Notes under the pieces: generated by a model
Told to the model about the DNA's origin: nothing
Databases searched by the model: none
Seen by the model: only the letters and a program-made list of their open reading frames with translations
Made by a program: the position numbers and the translations under genes
Source: an uncultured Duncaniella sp.
Lineage (GTDB): Bacteria > Bacteroidota > Bacteroidia > Bacteroidales > Muribaculaceae
Direction of reading: 5' to 3'
DNA: 64,000 nucleotides
NCBI GenBank assembly: GCA_910587515.1
Contig: CAJULW010000017.1
Coordinates: forward strand, 62,001 to 126,000
Part shown: positions 27,823 through 36,790 of the stretch, piece after piece
How the letters are laid out: each line of letters starts with the position of its first letter
Position numbering within the stretch: the stretch's first letter is position 1

Positions 27823-29229
27823 TTAGATTGTTGAAAATTGGTAGGCGAATCCGAATGAGAGTATTTCTTTTAACTGGAATTTGTGCCAGTCCGGATCGTC
27901 GCAAGCTGGAGTCGAAGAATCGTAGCGCATGTGGACGAAAATTTGTGTCGACAGGAAGCGGTTGATATTGAATGATATGGTGTTTTCCCAGTCTCCGTAG
28001 GCATATTCATAGTCTGTGAAGACGAATAGCCGTGACCGCAGACTGATGTTGTCGCATATCTTCCACGATAACTTCGCTTCTGCGTTCGAACCGTATTCGC
28101 TGACTGTTTTGCGTCCCTCTTTTATTCCGAAAGAGGTTTCGTCTATGCGATGGTTGATCGAGGTCTTCATGTTCCAGGAGAAAGGTGATATGGACGCGTC
28201 AAGAGTGAATGTCTTTTTGGGGTTTGCATAGTTGTAGGTCATACCGACACCGACGTTGAGTTCTCCGGGCGAAAGGAACGCGCTTTTCAAATCAGGCAAA
28301 TTGGATTTGTAGTTGTTGAGAAATTGGGTTTTGAACATTACGTTGGTTGAATAGTACCAACGTTTTGACGCGCGGTAACCGGCCAACATATTGAACTGGA
28401 AAAGGTCTTCCGAGATTGAATAGTTGCGCAGTGAGTCGTCTGGCGCGTCGTTCATTCCGAGTTTATATTGGACGGTCGTTTCGAACAGCAGTTTTTTGTG
28501 AAAAGCCGGATTTAACTTGACGTTATAGAAAGCGTTGATGAGTACGTTCATGTTCTTATTGCCGCCTTTATACCAGTTTGGTGATATATAGGCTTGTGAG
28601 AACTGTACCGATCCGTTGAATGTTTTGAGCCAGTGGCGACGTCCGAAACGTGCTTCCAGTTGTTTTTCTGGAGCCTTTGTGGGTATCACTTCCGCAATGA
28701 CTATCTTTGCTGTTTTGGGATCGACTGAGGCTTCGAATTTGCGTGGTGGTTCCGGCAGATGGGCTTCGTCGTAGCGCGCGTGTTGCGGATAGTTCACGAA
28801 GAATGACTGACGGGCGCGTCGGAGCAGATTGTTATGTAGCGCGTCGGTCACGAGCCATCCGTAGATCGAATCGTTGATGCTAACGGCTGCTTTATCTCCT
28901 TTTTTCGGGAGACGTATCGAGTCGAGAAGATGGAATCTGTCGAACACCGCCGGGCGAAAATAATAATCCGGTATAGGGTTGGTGACTTCGATGTTCTCAA
29001 AGGTCAATATTCGGGTTATGTCGGTGGTGTCTTGAGCGGTTATGGTATCACCCGACAGCAAGAGGAGCATGTCCTCCGGATTGTCTGGGTTGAGCTGATG
29101 CGGTGGGATGAAGTTGTATATTTCTGACCGTGTCTTCGGAGTGTTGAATATTGAGAGATTTTCTCCCAGTGCCTGAGGTAGCCCTATGAAGATTGTAAAG
29201 ATTACCGTGAGAAATGTCCTGATGCTCAT
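27823..29229 (-). CDS. DUF3078 outer-membrane beta-barrel protein
   Basis: 468 residues. Signal peptide ends near ALG-EN; a periplasmic N-terminal part (25-200) is followed by a beta-barrel half with FSQAYISPNWYKGGNKN, the DUF3078 hallmark, and alternating strands to the terminal FAYQFSTI, whose last aromatic-X-X-like pattern suits BAM-dependent insertion. Outer-membrane location is inferred. First gene of the four-gene cluster that ends with DUF4491. Confidence 0.85.
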   Translation of the reverse strand: MSIRTFLTVIFTIFIGLPQALGENLSIFNTPKTRSEIYNFIPPHQLNPDNPEDMLLLLSGDTITAQDTTDITRILTFENIEVTNPIPDYYFRPAVFDRFHLLDSIRLPKKGDKAAVSINDSIYGWLVTDALHNNLLRRARQSFFVNYPQHARYDEAHLPEPPRKFEASVDPKTAKIVIAEVIPTKAPEKQLEARFGRRHWLKTFNGSVQFSQAYISPNWYKGGNKNMNVLINAFYNVKLNPAFHKKLLFETTVQYKLGMNDAPDDSLRNYSISEDLFQFNMLAGYRASKRWYYSTNVMFKTQFLNNYKSNLPDLKSAFLSPGELNVGVGMTYNYANPKKTFTLDASISPFSWNMKTSINHRIDETSFGIKEGRKTVSEYGSNAEAKLSWKICDNISLRSRLFVFTDYEYAYGDWENTISFNINRFLSTQIFVHMRYDSSTPACDDPDWHKFQLKEILSFGFAYQFSTI

Positions 29230-29322
29230 GATTGGAAATGACTGCCCAAATTGTTATTATCCGCAAAATTAGTTAAAAAAACTGTTAAGAGCAAATTATA
29301 GGTTTTTTTGAAAAATAATTTG

Positions 29323-29381
29323 AAAAACACAGACAGCCGCTTTGATTCATTACTAAAATCAAGGCGGCTGTCTGTGTTTTT
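29323..29381. terminator. Terminator of the FadL-type porin gene
   Basis: 24-bp inverted repeat with one G-T pair, arms 29323-29346 and 29358-29381, followed on the minus strand by a T-rich stretch. Confidence 0.85.
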
Positions 29382-29399
29382 ATTTGTTCTCCTTGTTTC

Positions 29400-30833
29400 T
29401 TAGAAACTGTAGCTTATTCCGAGCGAGGGGATGAATGCGTGGAGGGCGTAGTCGGCTGTGAATTTGCCGGTTGGCTGAAAGCCCATGGCTTCGATTGCCT
29501 GAGGTGGAATACCTTGTGCGGTCAGTTGTTTTATTACGGTAGCTCCAAGCAGATCGGTGTATTCGCAGCTCGCGTTGTCAATGCCGAGTCCGGCGACGTA
29601 CATGAAGGCGAGGTCGATAGAAAGGCGGGGGATAGGACGGAACGATAGACCTACGGTCGGTTCGATTTTGGTCATGCCCGGGGTTTCGGGATTGTAGTAT
29701 TTCTTGTTGACGGGAGATGTATCGACCATGAGGCCTACTCGGGCATCGAAGCGGTCGGTTACGGCATATTGCGCGCCTACGGAGTAACACCAAGAGTTTT
29801 TATATTTCTTGGGTATATGCTGGTCATAATCGGTGAGCTGTTCGGCCAGGAATTCCACATCGAGCTGTTTGTAGGCGTGCCATCCTGTCAGGCGTGCGTC
29901 GGCCGCAAGGGTCAGACGGTCGGTAGGCTTGTATGACACACCGAGTCCGAGCACCCACGGGCATGGCATTTCTGCCTTGAAGTTTGCCTCATTGATCAGA
30001 TCGAGATTTGTGCCGAGAAGTTCTTGGGCTTGGTTGTTGGCATATTTTACATATGCGTCGCCTGAGGTTACTTTCATTTTCATTTGTGAACGGAACGAAG
30101 CGCCTACAGTCCATTGTTTGTTGATATTGTACATGGCTCCGACATTGAATCCTACTGTCAGATCCGCTTTGCCGTTCAGGTTGACAGAGGCAGGTGTGGT
30201 TGTCCCGTATGGGGTATATAATGGCAATTTTTCCACTGGGACATCGGGATGTGCGGCTATGATCTGTTGGTTGAGCACTCCGATATATCTATCTGTTGTT
30301 CCCGGAGTGACGAGACCTTTGTTTAGGTCTACCGTGCCCCATGAGATCATGGCGCCTGCACCGATCGAAAGTTTCGGGGTGATGGCCCAGGCGACGGTTG
30401 GCTGTATGGTGAATACCTTTAGGTCGACATTCTGGTTCAACACTGAGCCAGGCCAGTTGTCGGTCCAGTTGATCGACGAACCGTAGGGGGTGTAGAAGGA
30501 AATTCCGGCTTTGAGGTTATCGTAGATTGAGAAAGCGGCGTGCACTCCGAGAGGGGTTGATACACCGTTGTCGGTTTTATAGTCTTTGCCATCGATAGTC
30601 GCAGTGCATTCGGGCATGATACCTGTCACGGAACCTGAAATATCAAGGGTTTTGTCCATGAAAGCCATGCCGGCGGGGTTGAAAAACATACTTTCGGCTC
30701 CGAGTTTGAGGGCTATGCCCGTGTGACCCATACCGATCTGCTTTGCTGAAAGAGAGTTGATCTGGTAGCCTTCAGCCAAAGCGGAGCCACTCAATGTGGC
30801 TACCGCAAGTGCAGAAATCAATAATTTCTTCAT
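29400..30833 (-). CDS. FadL/OmpP1 family outer-membrane transport protein
   Basis: 477-residue barrel of the FadL family that takes up hydrophobic molecules such as fatty acids or aromatics. Signal peptide MKKLLISALAVATLSGSALA, then the N-terminal hatch EGYQINSLSAKQIGMGHTGIAL and ESMFFNPAGMAFM with the conserved NPA motif. The chain ends in SLGISYSF, a terminal Phe expected of BAM substrates. Has its own consensus promoter and terminator, so it is monocistronic. Substrate unknown. Confidence 0.9.
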   Translation of the reverse strand: MKKLLISALAVATLSGSALAEGYQINSLSAKQIGMGHTGIALKLGAESMFFNPAGMAFMDKTLDISGSVTGIMPECTATIDGKDYKTDNGVSTPLGVHAAFSIYDNLKAGISFYTPYGSSINWTDNWPGSVLNQNVDLKVFTIQPTVAWAITPKLSIGAGAMISWGTVDLNKGLVTPGTTDRYIGVLNQQIIAAHPDVPVEKLPLYTPYGTTTPASVNLNGKADLTVGFNVGAMYNINKQWTVGASFRSQMKMKVTSGDAYVKYANNQAQELLGTNLDLINEANFKAEMPCPWVLGLGVSYKPTDRLTLAADARLTGWHAYKQLDVEFLAEQLTDYDQHIPKKYKNSWCYSVGAQYAVTDRFDARVGLMVDTSPVNKKYYNPETPGMTKIEPTVGLSFRPIPRLSIDLAFMYVAGLGIDNASCEYTDLLGATVIKQLTAQGIPPQAIEAMGFQPTGKFTADYALHAFIPSLGISYSF

Positions 30834-30910
30834 GCTTTGGTAGTTACTTTATTTGTAAATCCCTGTGATCCGCGCCTCCAAGGCGCAATCGTTGGTAATT
30901 AAATCTGGTG

Positions 30911-30942
30911 CAAAGGTAGGTCTATGCCATGAGACGCCCAAA
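30911..30942 (-). promoter_or_regulatory. Promoter of the FadL-type gene
   Basis: TTTG (30942-30939), 20-bp spacer, TACCTTTG (30918-30911) on the minus strand. Leader about 70 nt. The rest of the 280-bp gap to yidC has only the hairpin at 31036-31075. Confidence 0.85.
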
Positions 30943-31035
30943 GAAATATACACTTTTTAACATAAATTTTCATCGAAAACACTGTTTTATTGGTCATATT
31001 TTCCTGCTGAAAAATTCCGGATGGACGGCTTATAA

Positions 31036-31075
31036 AAATGGTCGGAAACCTCTTTAGAGTGGTTCCCGACCATTT
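31036..31075 (-). terminator. Terminator of pyrG-yidC
   Basis: 15-bp stem with one A-C mismatch, arms 31036-31050 and 31061-31075, downstream of the yidC stop codon. Confidence 0.8.
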
Positions 31076-31113
31076 CTTATGGCTCTTACAGCCGATAATA
31101 CATTATTCGTGTA

Positions 31114-33201
31114 TCAGCGTTTGCCCTGACGTTTTTGCTGTTCGCGTAGCATGGCCTGTTGTTTGCGCTGGGCTTCTTCGAGACGAGCCATGAAACCGGA
31201 TTTCTTTTTGGGCTTTTTGGCTGCGGCCGCCATTTTTGCTCGCATCTTATCTTCAGAAACCACCTTGCGGAAGATGTATGTCTGCACTATTGTGATGAGA
31301 AGCGAGAGGAAATAATAGTAGCTCAAACCTGCGGCATAGTTATTGAAGATAAAGAGGAACATGACCGGCATGAGATACATCATCCATTTCATGCCCGGCA
31401 TTCCGGCCGAAGGCTGGTTCTGCATATTGATACGGGTGTAAAGAATATTGGTCACTGTCATCAGCAGGCAGAAAAGACTTATATGATTGCCGAAAGTGCT
31501 TGAGATGAATGGGATATTTGCGTTCCACGATATGATAGCGTCCGGAGCGGACAGGTCTTTTGCCCATAGGAAGGATTCACCGCGAAGTTCGATCGCCGAG
31601 GGGAAGAACCAGAACATCGCTACGAGAATAGGCATCTGCAACAGCATGGGCAGACAGCCGGACAGAGGGTTGGCTCCGGCCCGGGAATATAGGGCCATTG
31701 TTTCCTGCTGGCGTTTCATGGCGTTCTCATTGCCGGGATATTTATCGTTGATCGCTTTGATTTCGGGAGCGAGCAGGCGCATTCTGGCCTGCGACATATA
31801 GCTCTTGTAGGTGAAGGGGAAGAGGATTATCTTGATGAAAATCGTGAGAAGCAGTATTATTATTCCGTAGTTGGATATGAAACTTCCGAGCAGTGTGAAC
31901 ACCGGGATGATGACAAGGGTGTTTATCCAGCGGAATATAGGCCATCCGAGCGGGATGAGCTTGGTCAGGTTCATGTTCTCATCCGGGAATATCTCTTTTT
32001 CGAGCGAACTCATGACAGGATAGGAGTTCGGGCCGAGATACATCACGAATGATGCCGGATTCGCATTGGCGGCCGAATATTCGAGCGTCATGTCAAGATT
32101 CATGCTCTTTATGAAGTCGGGATCTTCTTTCAGTTCCGAACTTGAAAGCTCTCCGCTTGTGAAATTGGTGCGGGCCATGAGCACGGCTGAAAAGAACTGA
32201 TTTTTGCAACTGATCCATTTGAGACGTTGATTGATTTCCTCTTTGTCGTCACCGCTTTCGCTCAGGTTGTCGACATCTCCGTCGGTATACATATAATATA
32301 GGGCGGAGTTTCTTTCTTCGAATACCCGTCCGGCCTCGTTACGACGCATTTTCTGATGCCAGGTGAAATCCATAGAAGCGACAGACGAGGGTATTATGCT
32401 CTGCATACCTTCCTGCACGATATCTATATCGACAAGATATCCGTCGGACGGCAGAGTATATTTAATGCCCCATGTAGCTCCATCACCGAGATCGAGGCGC
32501 ATCAGCACCGACGAGTCGCTGAGTTGTACGGGCGTAAAATAGAATTCGCGTGTGTCAAAGCGTTGTGTCGCTGAAGTGAGAGTGAAACCATAAGAGTCTG
32601 TCATTGGTGACAGCATTTCTACTTTTGTCGAATCGTAGCTGTCATAGTCAAGAAGTGTGGCGCGTGAGATGACACCACCTTTGTTTGAAAGTTCGAGACT
32701 GATCACATTGTTTTCGAGTCGCACGGTAGTGCTGTCGCCTGAAAGGTGACGGGCGAATCCGCGATAGCGTGCCACTGTTGCAAGTGACTTTCGCAGATTG
32801 TTGACCGCCGGTGCTCCTACGGTGATAGGCAGGGCTTTGCTGTTGTCGAGCAGGTCGGCTACAGCCACTTGTCGGCTGTCAGTGTCGACTGTTCCTTCAA
32901 GGGTTCCGCCGGCAGTGAGACGAAGGTCGATTTTATCGACTTTGAGTGTTGACACTCCGGTGACGCTGTCGGTTGTGCCGAGCTCGCGTACAGTGCTTTT
33001 TATGACCGATATTTCGGCCGGTGTGATCGAATCGAATTTTAACACTCCGGAGTCTGCGGCTTTCTGGGCCTCTTGCGCCTGCATCTGTTCGCGCTCGATG
33101 CGTTGGCGTTCAAGCTCCTCGGGAGACGGTCGGTTGATGTATGTGAAACCGAAGATGATTAGGCCCATCAGTAAGAGCCCGATGATTGAATTTCTGTCCA
33201 T
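31114..33201 (-). CDS. yidC: Membrane protein insertase YidC
   Basis: Inserts inner-membrane proteins with or without SecYEG. N-terminal helix MDRNSIIGLLLMGLIIFGF, a large periplasmic P1 domain (about 60-400), and five core helices. The core includes IILLLTIFIKIILFPFTYKSYMS with the conserved hydrophilic Arg/Lys side, and MPGMKWMMYLMPVMFLFIFNNYAAGL. The C-terminal tail is strongly basic (AKKPKKKSG, QKRQGKR), as needed for ribosome contact. 695 residues, slightly longer than usual because of P1. It follows pyrG by 31 bp and shares its promoter. Confidence 0.96.
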   Translation of the reverse strand: MDRNSIIGLLLMGLIIFGFTYINRPSPEELERQRIEREQMQAQEAQKAADSGVLKFDSITPAEISVIKSTVRELGTTDSVTGVSTLKVDKIDLRLTAGGTLEGTVDTDSRQVAVADLLDNSKALPITVGAPAVNNLRKSLATVARYRGFARHLSGDSTTVRLENNVISLELSNKGGVISRATLLDYDSYDSTKVEMLSPMTDSYGFTLTSATQRFDTREFYFTPVQLSDSSVLMRLDLGDGATWGIKYTLPSDGYLVDIDIVQEGMQSIIPSSVASMDFTWHQKMRRNEAGRVFEERNSALYYMYTDGDVDNLSESGDDKEEINQRLKWISCKNQFFSAVLMARTNFTSGELSSSELKEDPDFIKSMNLDMTLEYSAANANPASFVMYLGPNSYPVMSSLEKEIFPDENMNLTKLIPLGWPIFRWINTLVIIPVFTLLGSFISNYGIIILLLTIFIKIILFPFTYKSYMSQARMRLLAPEIKAINDKYPGNENAMKRQQETMALYSRAGANPLSGCLPMLLQMPILVAMFWFFPSAIELRGESFLWAKDLSAPDAIISWNANIPFISSTFGNHISLFCLLMTVTNILYTRINMQNQPSAGMPGMKWMMYLMPVMFLFIFNNYAAGLSYYYFLSLLITIVQTYIFRKVVSEDKMRAKMAAAAKKPKKKSGFMARLEEAQRKQQAMLREQQKRQGKR

Positions 33202-33232
33202 CAGTATGTTTTATGGGTAGAATTTAAGAGAT

Positions 33233-34855
33233 TTATTTGTCGTTTTGTTGTTCTTCACCGTATTTTATGGCCGCTTTGACGAAATCCATGAAAAGAGGTG
33301 AGGGCGATAGTACAGTCGATGAGTATTCCGGATGATACTGTGTACCGATAAACCATCTGAGTTCCGGAATCTCCACTACTTCCACAAGGTTTGTGGCGGG
33401 GTTTTCTCCGACACATTTCATACCTGCTGACTCGAACCGTTGGCGGTAATCATTGTTGAATTCGAAGCGGTGGCGATGTCGTTCGCTGACATGTGTGCGT
33501 CCGTAGGCTTTGGCCGCGTGCGAGTCAGGGTGCAGTTCGCAATCGTATGCTCCGAGGCGCATGGTTCCACCCATATTGGAGATGGATTTTTGCTCCTCCA
33601 TAAGATCGATGACATTGTCCGGAGTGTGTGGTTGCATTTCGGTCGAGTTGGCTTCGTGGAGTCCGAGGACGTTGCGGGCGAACTCGATGACCATGCACTG
33701 CATTCCGAGACAGATCCCGAATGTCGGGACGTCGTGCGTGCGACACCATTCAAGAGCCACGAACTTGCCTTCTATGCCACGTTGGCCGAATCCCGGGGCT
33801 ATTATCACTCCGTCCAGACCTCGTAGCTGGCTGTCGACATTGCCGGGATTGACGCGTTCGGAGTGTATATATATCAGGTCAAGTACCCGGTCGTTGTATG
33901 TCGCGGCTTGGAAAAGAGCTTCGTTGATCGATTTGTAAGCGTCCTGAAGTTCGACGTATTTACCCACGAGCCCTATCCGTACTTTTTTTCGGGCGGTACG
34001 CATCTTCGTGAGAAATTCTTTCCATGGAGCCATGTCGGGTTGACCCTGTGGTGCGAGCCCGGCTTTGCGCATGACGATTTCGTCGAGATGTTGCTCATGC
34101 ATCAGCACTGGTACATCGTAGATGCTATGTGCGTCAGCACTTTGCACGACAGCATCGGGAGCGACATTGCAGAACTGAGCTATTTTTTTTCGCATGGACT
34201 GCGGTATGTCGTGTTCAGTTCGGAGAACGAGTACATCTGGCTGTATGCCGAGTTGCTGGAGTTGTTTTACCGAATGTTGGGTAGGTTTGGTTTTCAGTTC
34301 TTTGGCCGCGTTGATATAGGGCACATATGTGAGGTGTACGCACACGCAGCTTTCGTCGAGTTCCCAACGTAGCTGTCGGACTGCCTCGAGGAAAGGAAGC
34401 GATTCGATATCTCCGACAACACCGCCTATTTCTGTTATCACGAAATCGAAATCACCGGTCTTTCCCAAAGCCGTCACATTGCGTTTGATCTCGTCTGTGA
34501 TGTGCGGGATTATCTGCACGGTCTTGCCGAGATAGTCACCGCGCCGTTCCTTTTCGATTACGCTCTGGTAGATGCGTCCTGTGGTGACGTTATTCGCGCG
34601 GGTGGTCTGTATGTTTGTAAATCTCTCGTAGTGGCCGAGGTCAAGGTCTGCTTCATGGCCGTCGACAGTGACATAGCATTCACCGTGCTCGTACGGGTTG
34701 AGTGTTCCCGGGTCGATGTTGATGTAAGGGTCGAACTTCTGTATCGTGACCCTGAAACCGCGAGCCTTCAGCAGGCAAGCGAGCGATGAGGAGATGATGC
34801 CTTTGCCCAGCGACGAGACTACTCCGCCTGTGACAAAAATGTACTTAGTTTCCAC
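33233..34855 (-). CDS. pyrG: CTP synthase PyrG
   Basis: Makes CTP from UTP with ATP and glutamine. N-terminal synthetase domain (KYIFVTGGVVSSLGKG, with the ATP loop) and C-terminal class-I glutamine amidotransferase domain: GFGQRG, the nucleophile Cys in FGICLGMQ, and the His-Glu pair in GTQYHPEYSS. 540 residues. Starts at GTG 34855. Upstream box TAACTTTG at 34925-34932; yidC lies 31 bp downstream. Confidence 0.98.
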   Translation of the reverse strand: METKYIFVTGGVVSSLGKGIISSSLACLLKARGFRVTIQKFDPYINIDPGTLNPYEHGECYVTVDGHEADLDLGHYERFTNIQTTRANNVTTGRIYQSVIEKERRGDYLGKTVQIIPHITDEIKRNVTALGKTGDFDFVITEIGGVVGDIESLPFLEAVRQLRWELDESCVCVHLTYVPYINAAKELKTKPTQHSVKQLQQLGIQPDVLVLRTEHDIPQSMRKKIAQFCNVAPDAVVQSADAHSIYDVPVLMHEQHLDEIVMRKAGLAPQGQPDMAPWKEFLTKMRTARKKVRIGLVGKYVELQDAYKSINEALFQAATYNDRVLDLIYIHSERVNPGNVDSQLRGLDGVIIAPGFGQRGIEGKFVALEWCRTHDVPTFGICLGMQCMVIEFARNVLGLHEANSTEMQPHTPDNVIDLMEEQKSISNMGGTMRLGAYDCELHPDSHAAKAYGRTHVSERHRHRFEFNNDYRQRFESAGMKCVGENPATNLVEVVEIPELRWFIGTQYHPEYSSTVLSPSPLFMDFVKAAIKYGEEQQNDK

Positions 34856-34924
34856 GCTTTTTGATGTTATGGGAGGTATACTTCAATTTAGCGTATGCCA
34901 TGACCTTATGTTACAAATAAGGTG

Positions 34925-34932
34925 CAAAGTTA
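34925..34932 (-). promoter_or_regulatory. -7 box of pyrG-yidC
   Basis: TAACTTTG on the minus strand, about 70 bp before the GTG. No good -33 box. Back to back with the box at 34955 for the HAD gene. Confidence 0.65.
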
Positions 34933-34954
34933 CAAAAATCCGGGGATAATTTCT

Positions 34955-34962
34955 TAATTTTG
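34955..34962 (+). promoter_or_regulatory. -7 box of the HAD phosphatase gene
   Basis: TAATTTTG, 26 bp before ATG 34989. The two divergent boxes are 22 bp apart. Confidence 0.6.
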
Positions 34963-34988
34963 CCCGTATAAACTTGTTTGGATTCAAA

Positions 34989-35615
34989 ATGATAAAAAAT
35001 CTGCTATTCGACCTCGGAGGTGTCATTATGGACCTCGACCGCGACCGTTGTGTCCGTGCTTTCAACCGCCTTGGCATGAAGGACGCTGATGATTTCCTTG
35101 GTGTCTACGGACAGAAAGGTGATTTCCTGGCTCTTGAGTCAGGAGAAATTGACGCTTGCGAGTTTCATGAGCGGATACGGCCTTTGTTCGCCCCTGTGCC
35201 TGTTTCCGACCGGGAAATAGATGAGGCGTTCAACGAATTTCTGATCGGAATACCTGCCGACAGACTGCGCGCGCTTCGCGAATTGCGCAAAGGCTATGGT
35301 ATATACCTTCTTTCGAATACCAACCCGATAATGATGGAAGGCAAGATCGCGGACGAATTCCGTAAGGAAGGATTGGAGATGACGGATTATTTCGACGGTA
35401 TTTTTACGTCGTACGAGGCTCGGTGCTGCAAGCCGGGGAAAGCTATTTTCGACTATGCCGAACGTCTCGGGGGCCTTGTCCCGGAGGAGACACTGTTTTT
35501 TGACGATTCGCAGGCCAATGTCGAGGCTGCGCGCTCGTTTGGCTTTAGGGCCGTGCTCGTAAATCCGGGTGACGAGTTTGCAGATCTGTTGCGCGATGAA
35601 GAGGCCAGGGAATAA
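34989..35615 (+). CDS. HAD-family phosphatase, YihX-like
   Basis: 208 residues. Motif I is FDLGGVIMDLD, with Gly where classic HADs have the second Asp; this variant is usual in the YihX and epoxide-hydrolase-N group, which act on sugar phosphates such as glucose-1-phosphate. Motif II LLSNTN, motif III Lys in CCKPGKAIF, and motif IV FFDDSQANVEAA are intact. I take ATG 34989 (MIKNLLFDLGG) because the upstream in-frame codon at 34974 is TTG. ribF follows 56 bp on. Confidence 0.9.
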   Translation: MIKNLLFDLGGVIMDLDRDRCVRAFNRLGMKDADDFLGVYGQKGDFLALESGEIDACEFHERIRPLFAPVPVSDREIDEAFNEFLIGIPADRLRALRELRKGYGIYLLSNTNPIMMEGKIADEFRKEGLEMTDYFDGIFTSYEARCCKPGKAIFDYAERLGGLVPEETLFFDDSQANVEAARSFGFRAVLVNPGDEFADLLRDEEARE

Positions 35616-35671
35616 AAGAACCCATCTGACATGAATGGTGTTTAATAATTTGAACCAAGCCGGAAGTTGAA

Positions 35672-36604
35672 ATGAATATTATAACTAAAAGCGATAAGAC
35701 AAACAGGCGGATAGCCGCTGTCGGTATGTATGACGGAGTCCATGCCGGACATAAATTTTTGATTGATTATCTTCGTCTGGAGGCGTCTAATAGAAGTCTT
35801 GTTCCCTCTGTGATAACGTTTACAAGCCATCCGCTGTCGTTGGTGCGTCCGTTGGAGACGCCAGGGCTGCTGACACCGCTTGAAGATAGACTTAGGCTGC
35901 TCGGTGAGTCGGGAGTGGAGGACATCATTCTTTTGACTTTCAACGATAAGTTGCGATACATGAGCGCCGCTGAGTTCTTGGGTAAACTTCACCGCTCGTA
36001 TGCGATAGACACATTGGTGCTCGGATTCAACAACCGTTTCGGTCATGACCGTCCCGATGCGTTCGAGGACTATAGACGCATCGGGGCCGAGGTGGGGGTG
36101 GAGGTTATAGCCGCTCCCGAATATCGCGGAGCCGGTGCACCTGTCAGTTCGTCTGTTATACGAAATTATTTGCTTTCCGGTGCTCCGGAAAAGGCATCAG
36201 AGGCTCTCGGACATCCCTACGGTCTTCGCGGAAAGGTGATACACGGGCAGCGTATGGGACGCTCTTTCGGTTTCCCTACAGCGAATCTTTCGGTATCTGA
36301 CGATTGCTCTCTGATCCCCAAGCCCGGAGCATACGCAGCTTTCGTGGTGACCCCAGACGGAATGCGTCGTCCATCGATGGTGAATATCGGATTCAGGCCT
36401 ACAGTCAGTGAGGATGGCACATCCGGACGTCTTTCGATCGAGGCGCATATATTCGATTATATCGGCTATCTATATGACGAGGAAATCGTCGTGGAGTTCG
36501 TCGAGTTCCTGCGCGACGAGAAACGTTTCCCGTCGACAGACAAACTACGCGCACAGCTTGAAGACGATGCCTCAAAGGCCCGGAAGATTCTTACAAAAGC
36601 ATAG
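35672..36604 (+). CDS. ribF: Bifunctional riboflavin kinase/FAD synthetase RibF
   Basis: Makes FMN and then FAD. The N-terminal nucleotidyltransferase domain has GMYDGVHAGHKFLI (HxGH) and VLGFNNRFGHDR; the C-terminal flavokinase domain has GRSFGFPTANL and the typical NIGFRPT and E-H-I-F-D stretch. 310 residues. The bidirectional hairpin at 36695-36728 lies downstream. Confidence 0.96.
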   Translation: MNIITKSDKTNRRIAAVGMYDGVHAGHKFLIDYLRLEASNRSLVPSVITFTSHPLSLVRPLETPGLLTPLEDRLRLLGESGVEDIILLTFNDKLRYMSAAEFLGKLHRSYAIDTLVLGFNNRFGHDRPDAFEDYRRIGAEVGVEVIAAPEYRGAGAPVSSSVIRNYLLSGAPEKASEALGHPYGLRGKVIHGQRMGRSFGFPTANLSVSDDCSLIPKPGAYAAFVVTPDGMRRPSMVNIGFRPTVSEDGTSGRLSIEAHIFDYIGYLYDEEIVVEFVEFLRDEKRFPSTDKLRAQLEDDASKARKILTKA

Positions 36605-36694
36605 GGACGTAATCTATCCGGAATAGTCAGCGTGTAGGAACTACGCTTCGAGGATTATTATAGAGGGGTTGACAAAACACCCTTTTCGATGAAA

Positions 36695-36728
36695 TCAGCC
36701 CTGCTATAGTTGTCTGTAGCAGGGCTGA
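36695..36728. terminator. Repeat-type hairpin between ribF and the barrel gene
   Basis: 12-bp stem, arms 36695-36706 and 36717-36728, loop of 10 nt. Convergent genes on each side. A near copy with a compensatory change in the stem is at 48584-48615. Confidence 0.78.
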
Positions 36729-36790
36729 ATCTTTCCATTTGGTGGGGTATTCTGACATAACTTCATTAGCTGTGATATATCATTGCGGAG

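Noticed and set aside
35616..35671. FMN riboswitch before ribF
   Set aside because: Only 56 bp lie between the HAD gene and ribF, too short for the six-way junction; no conserved core seen.
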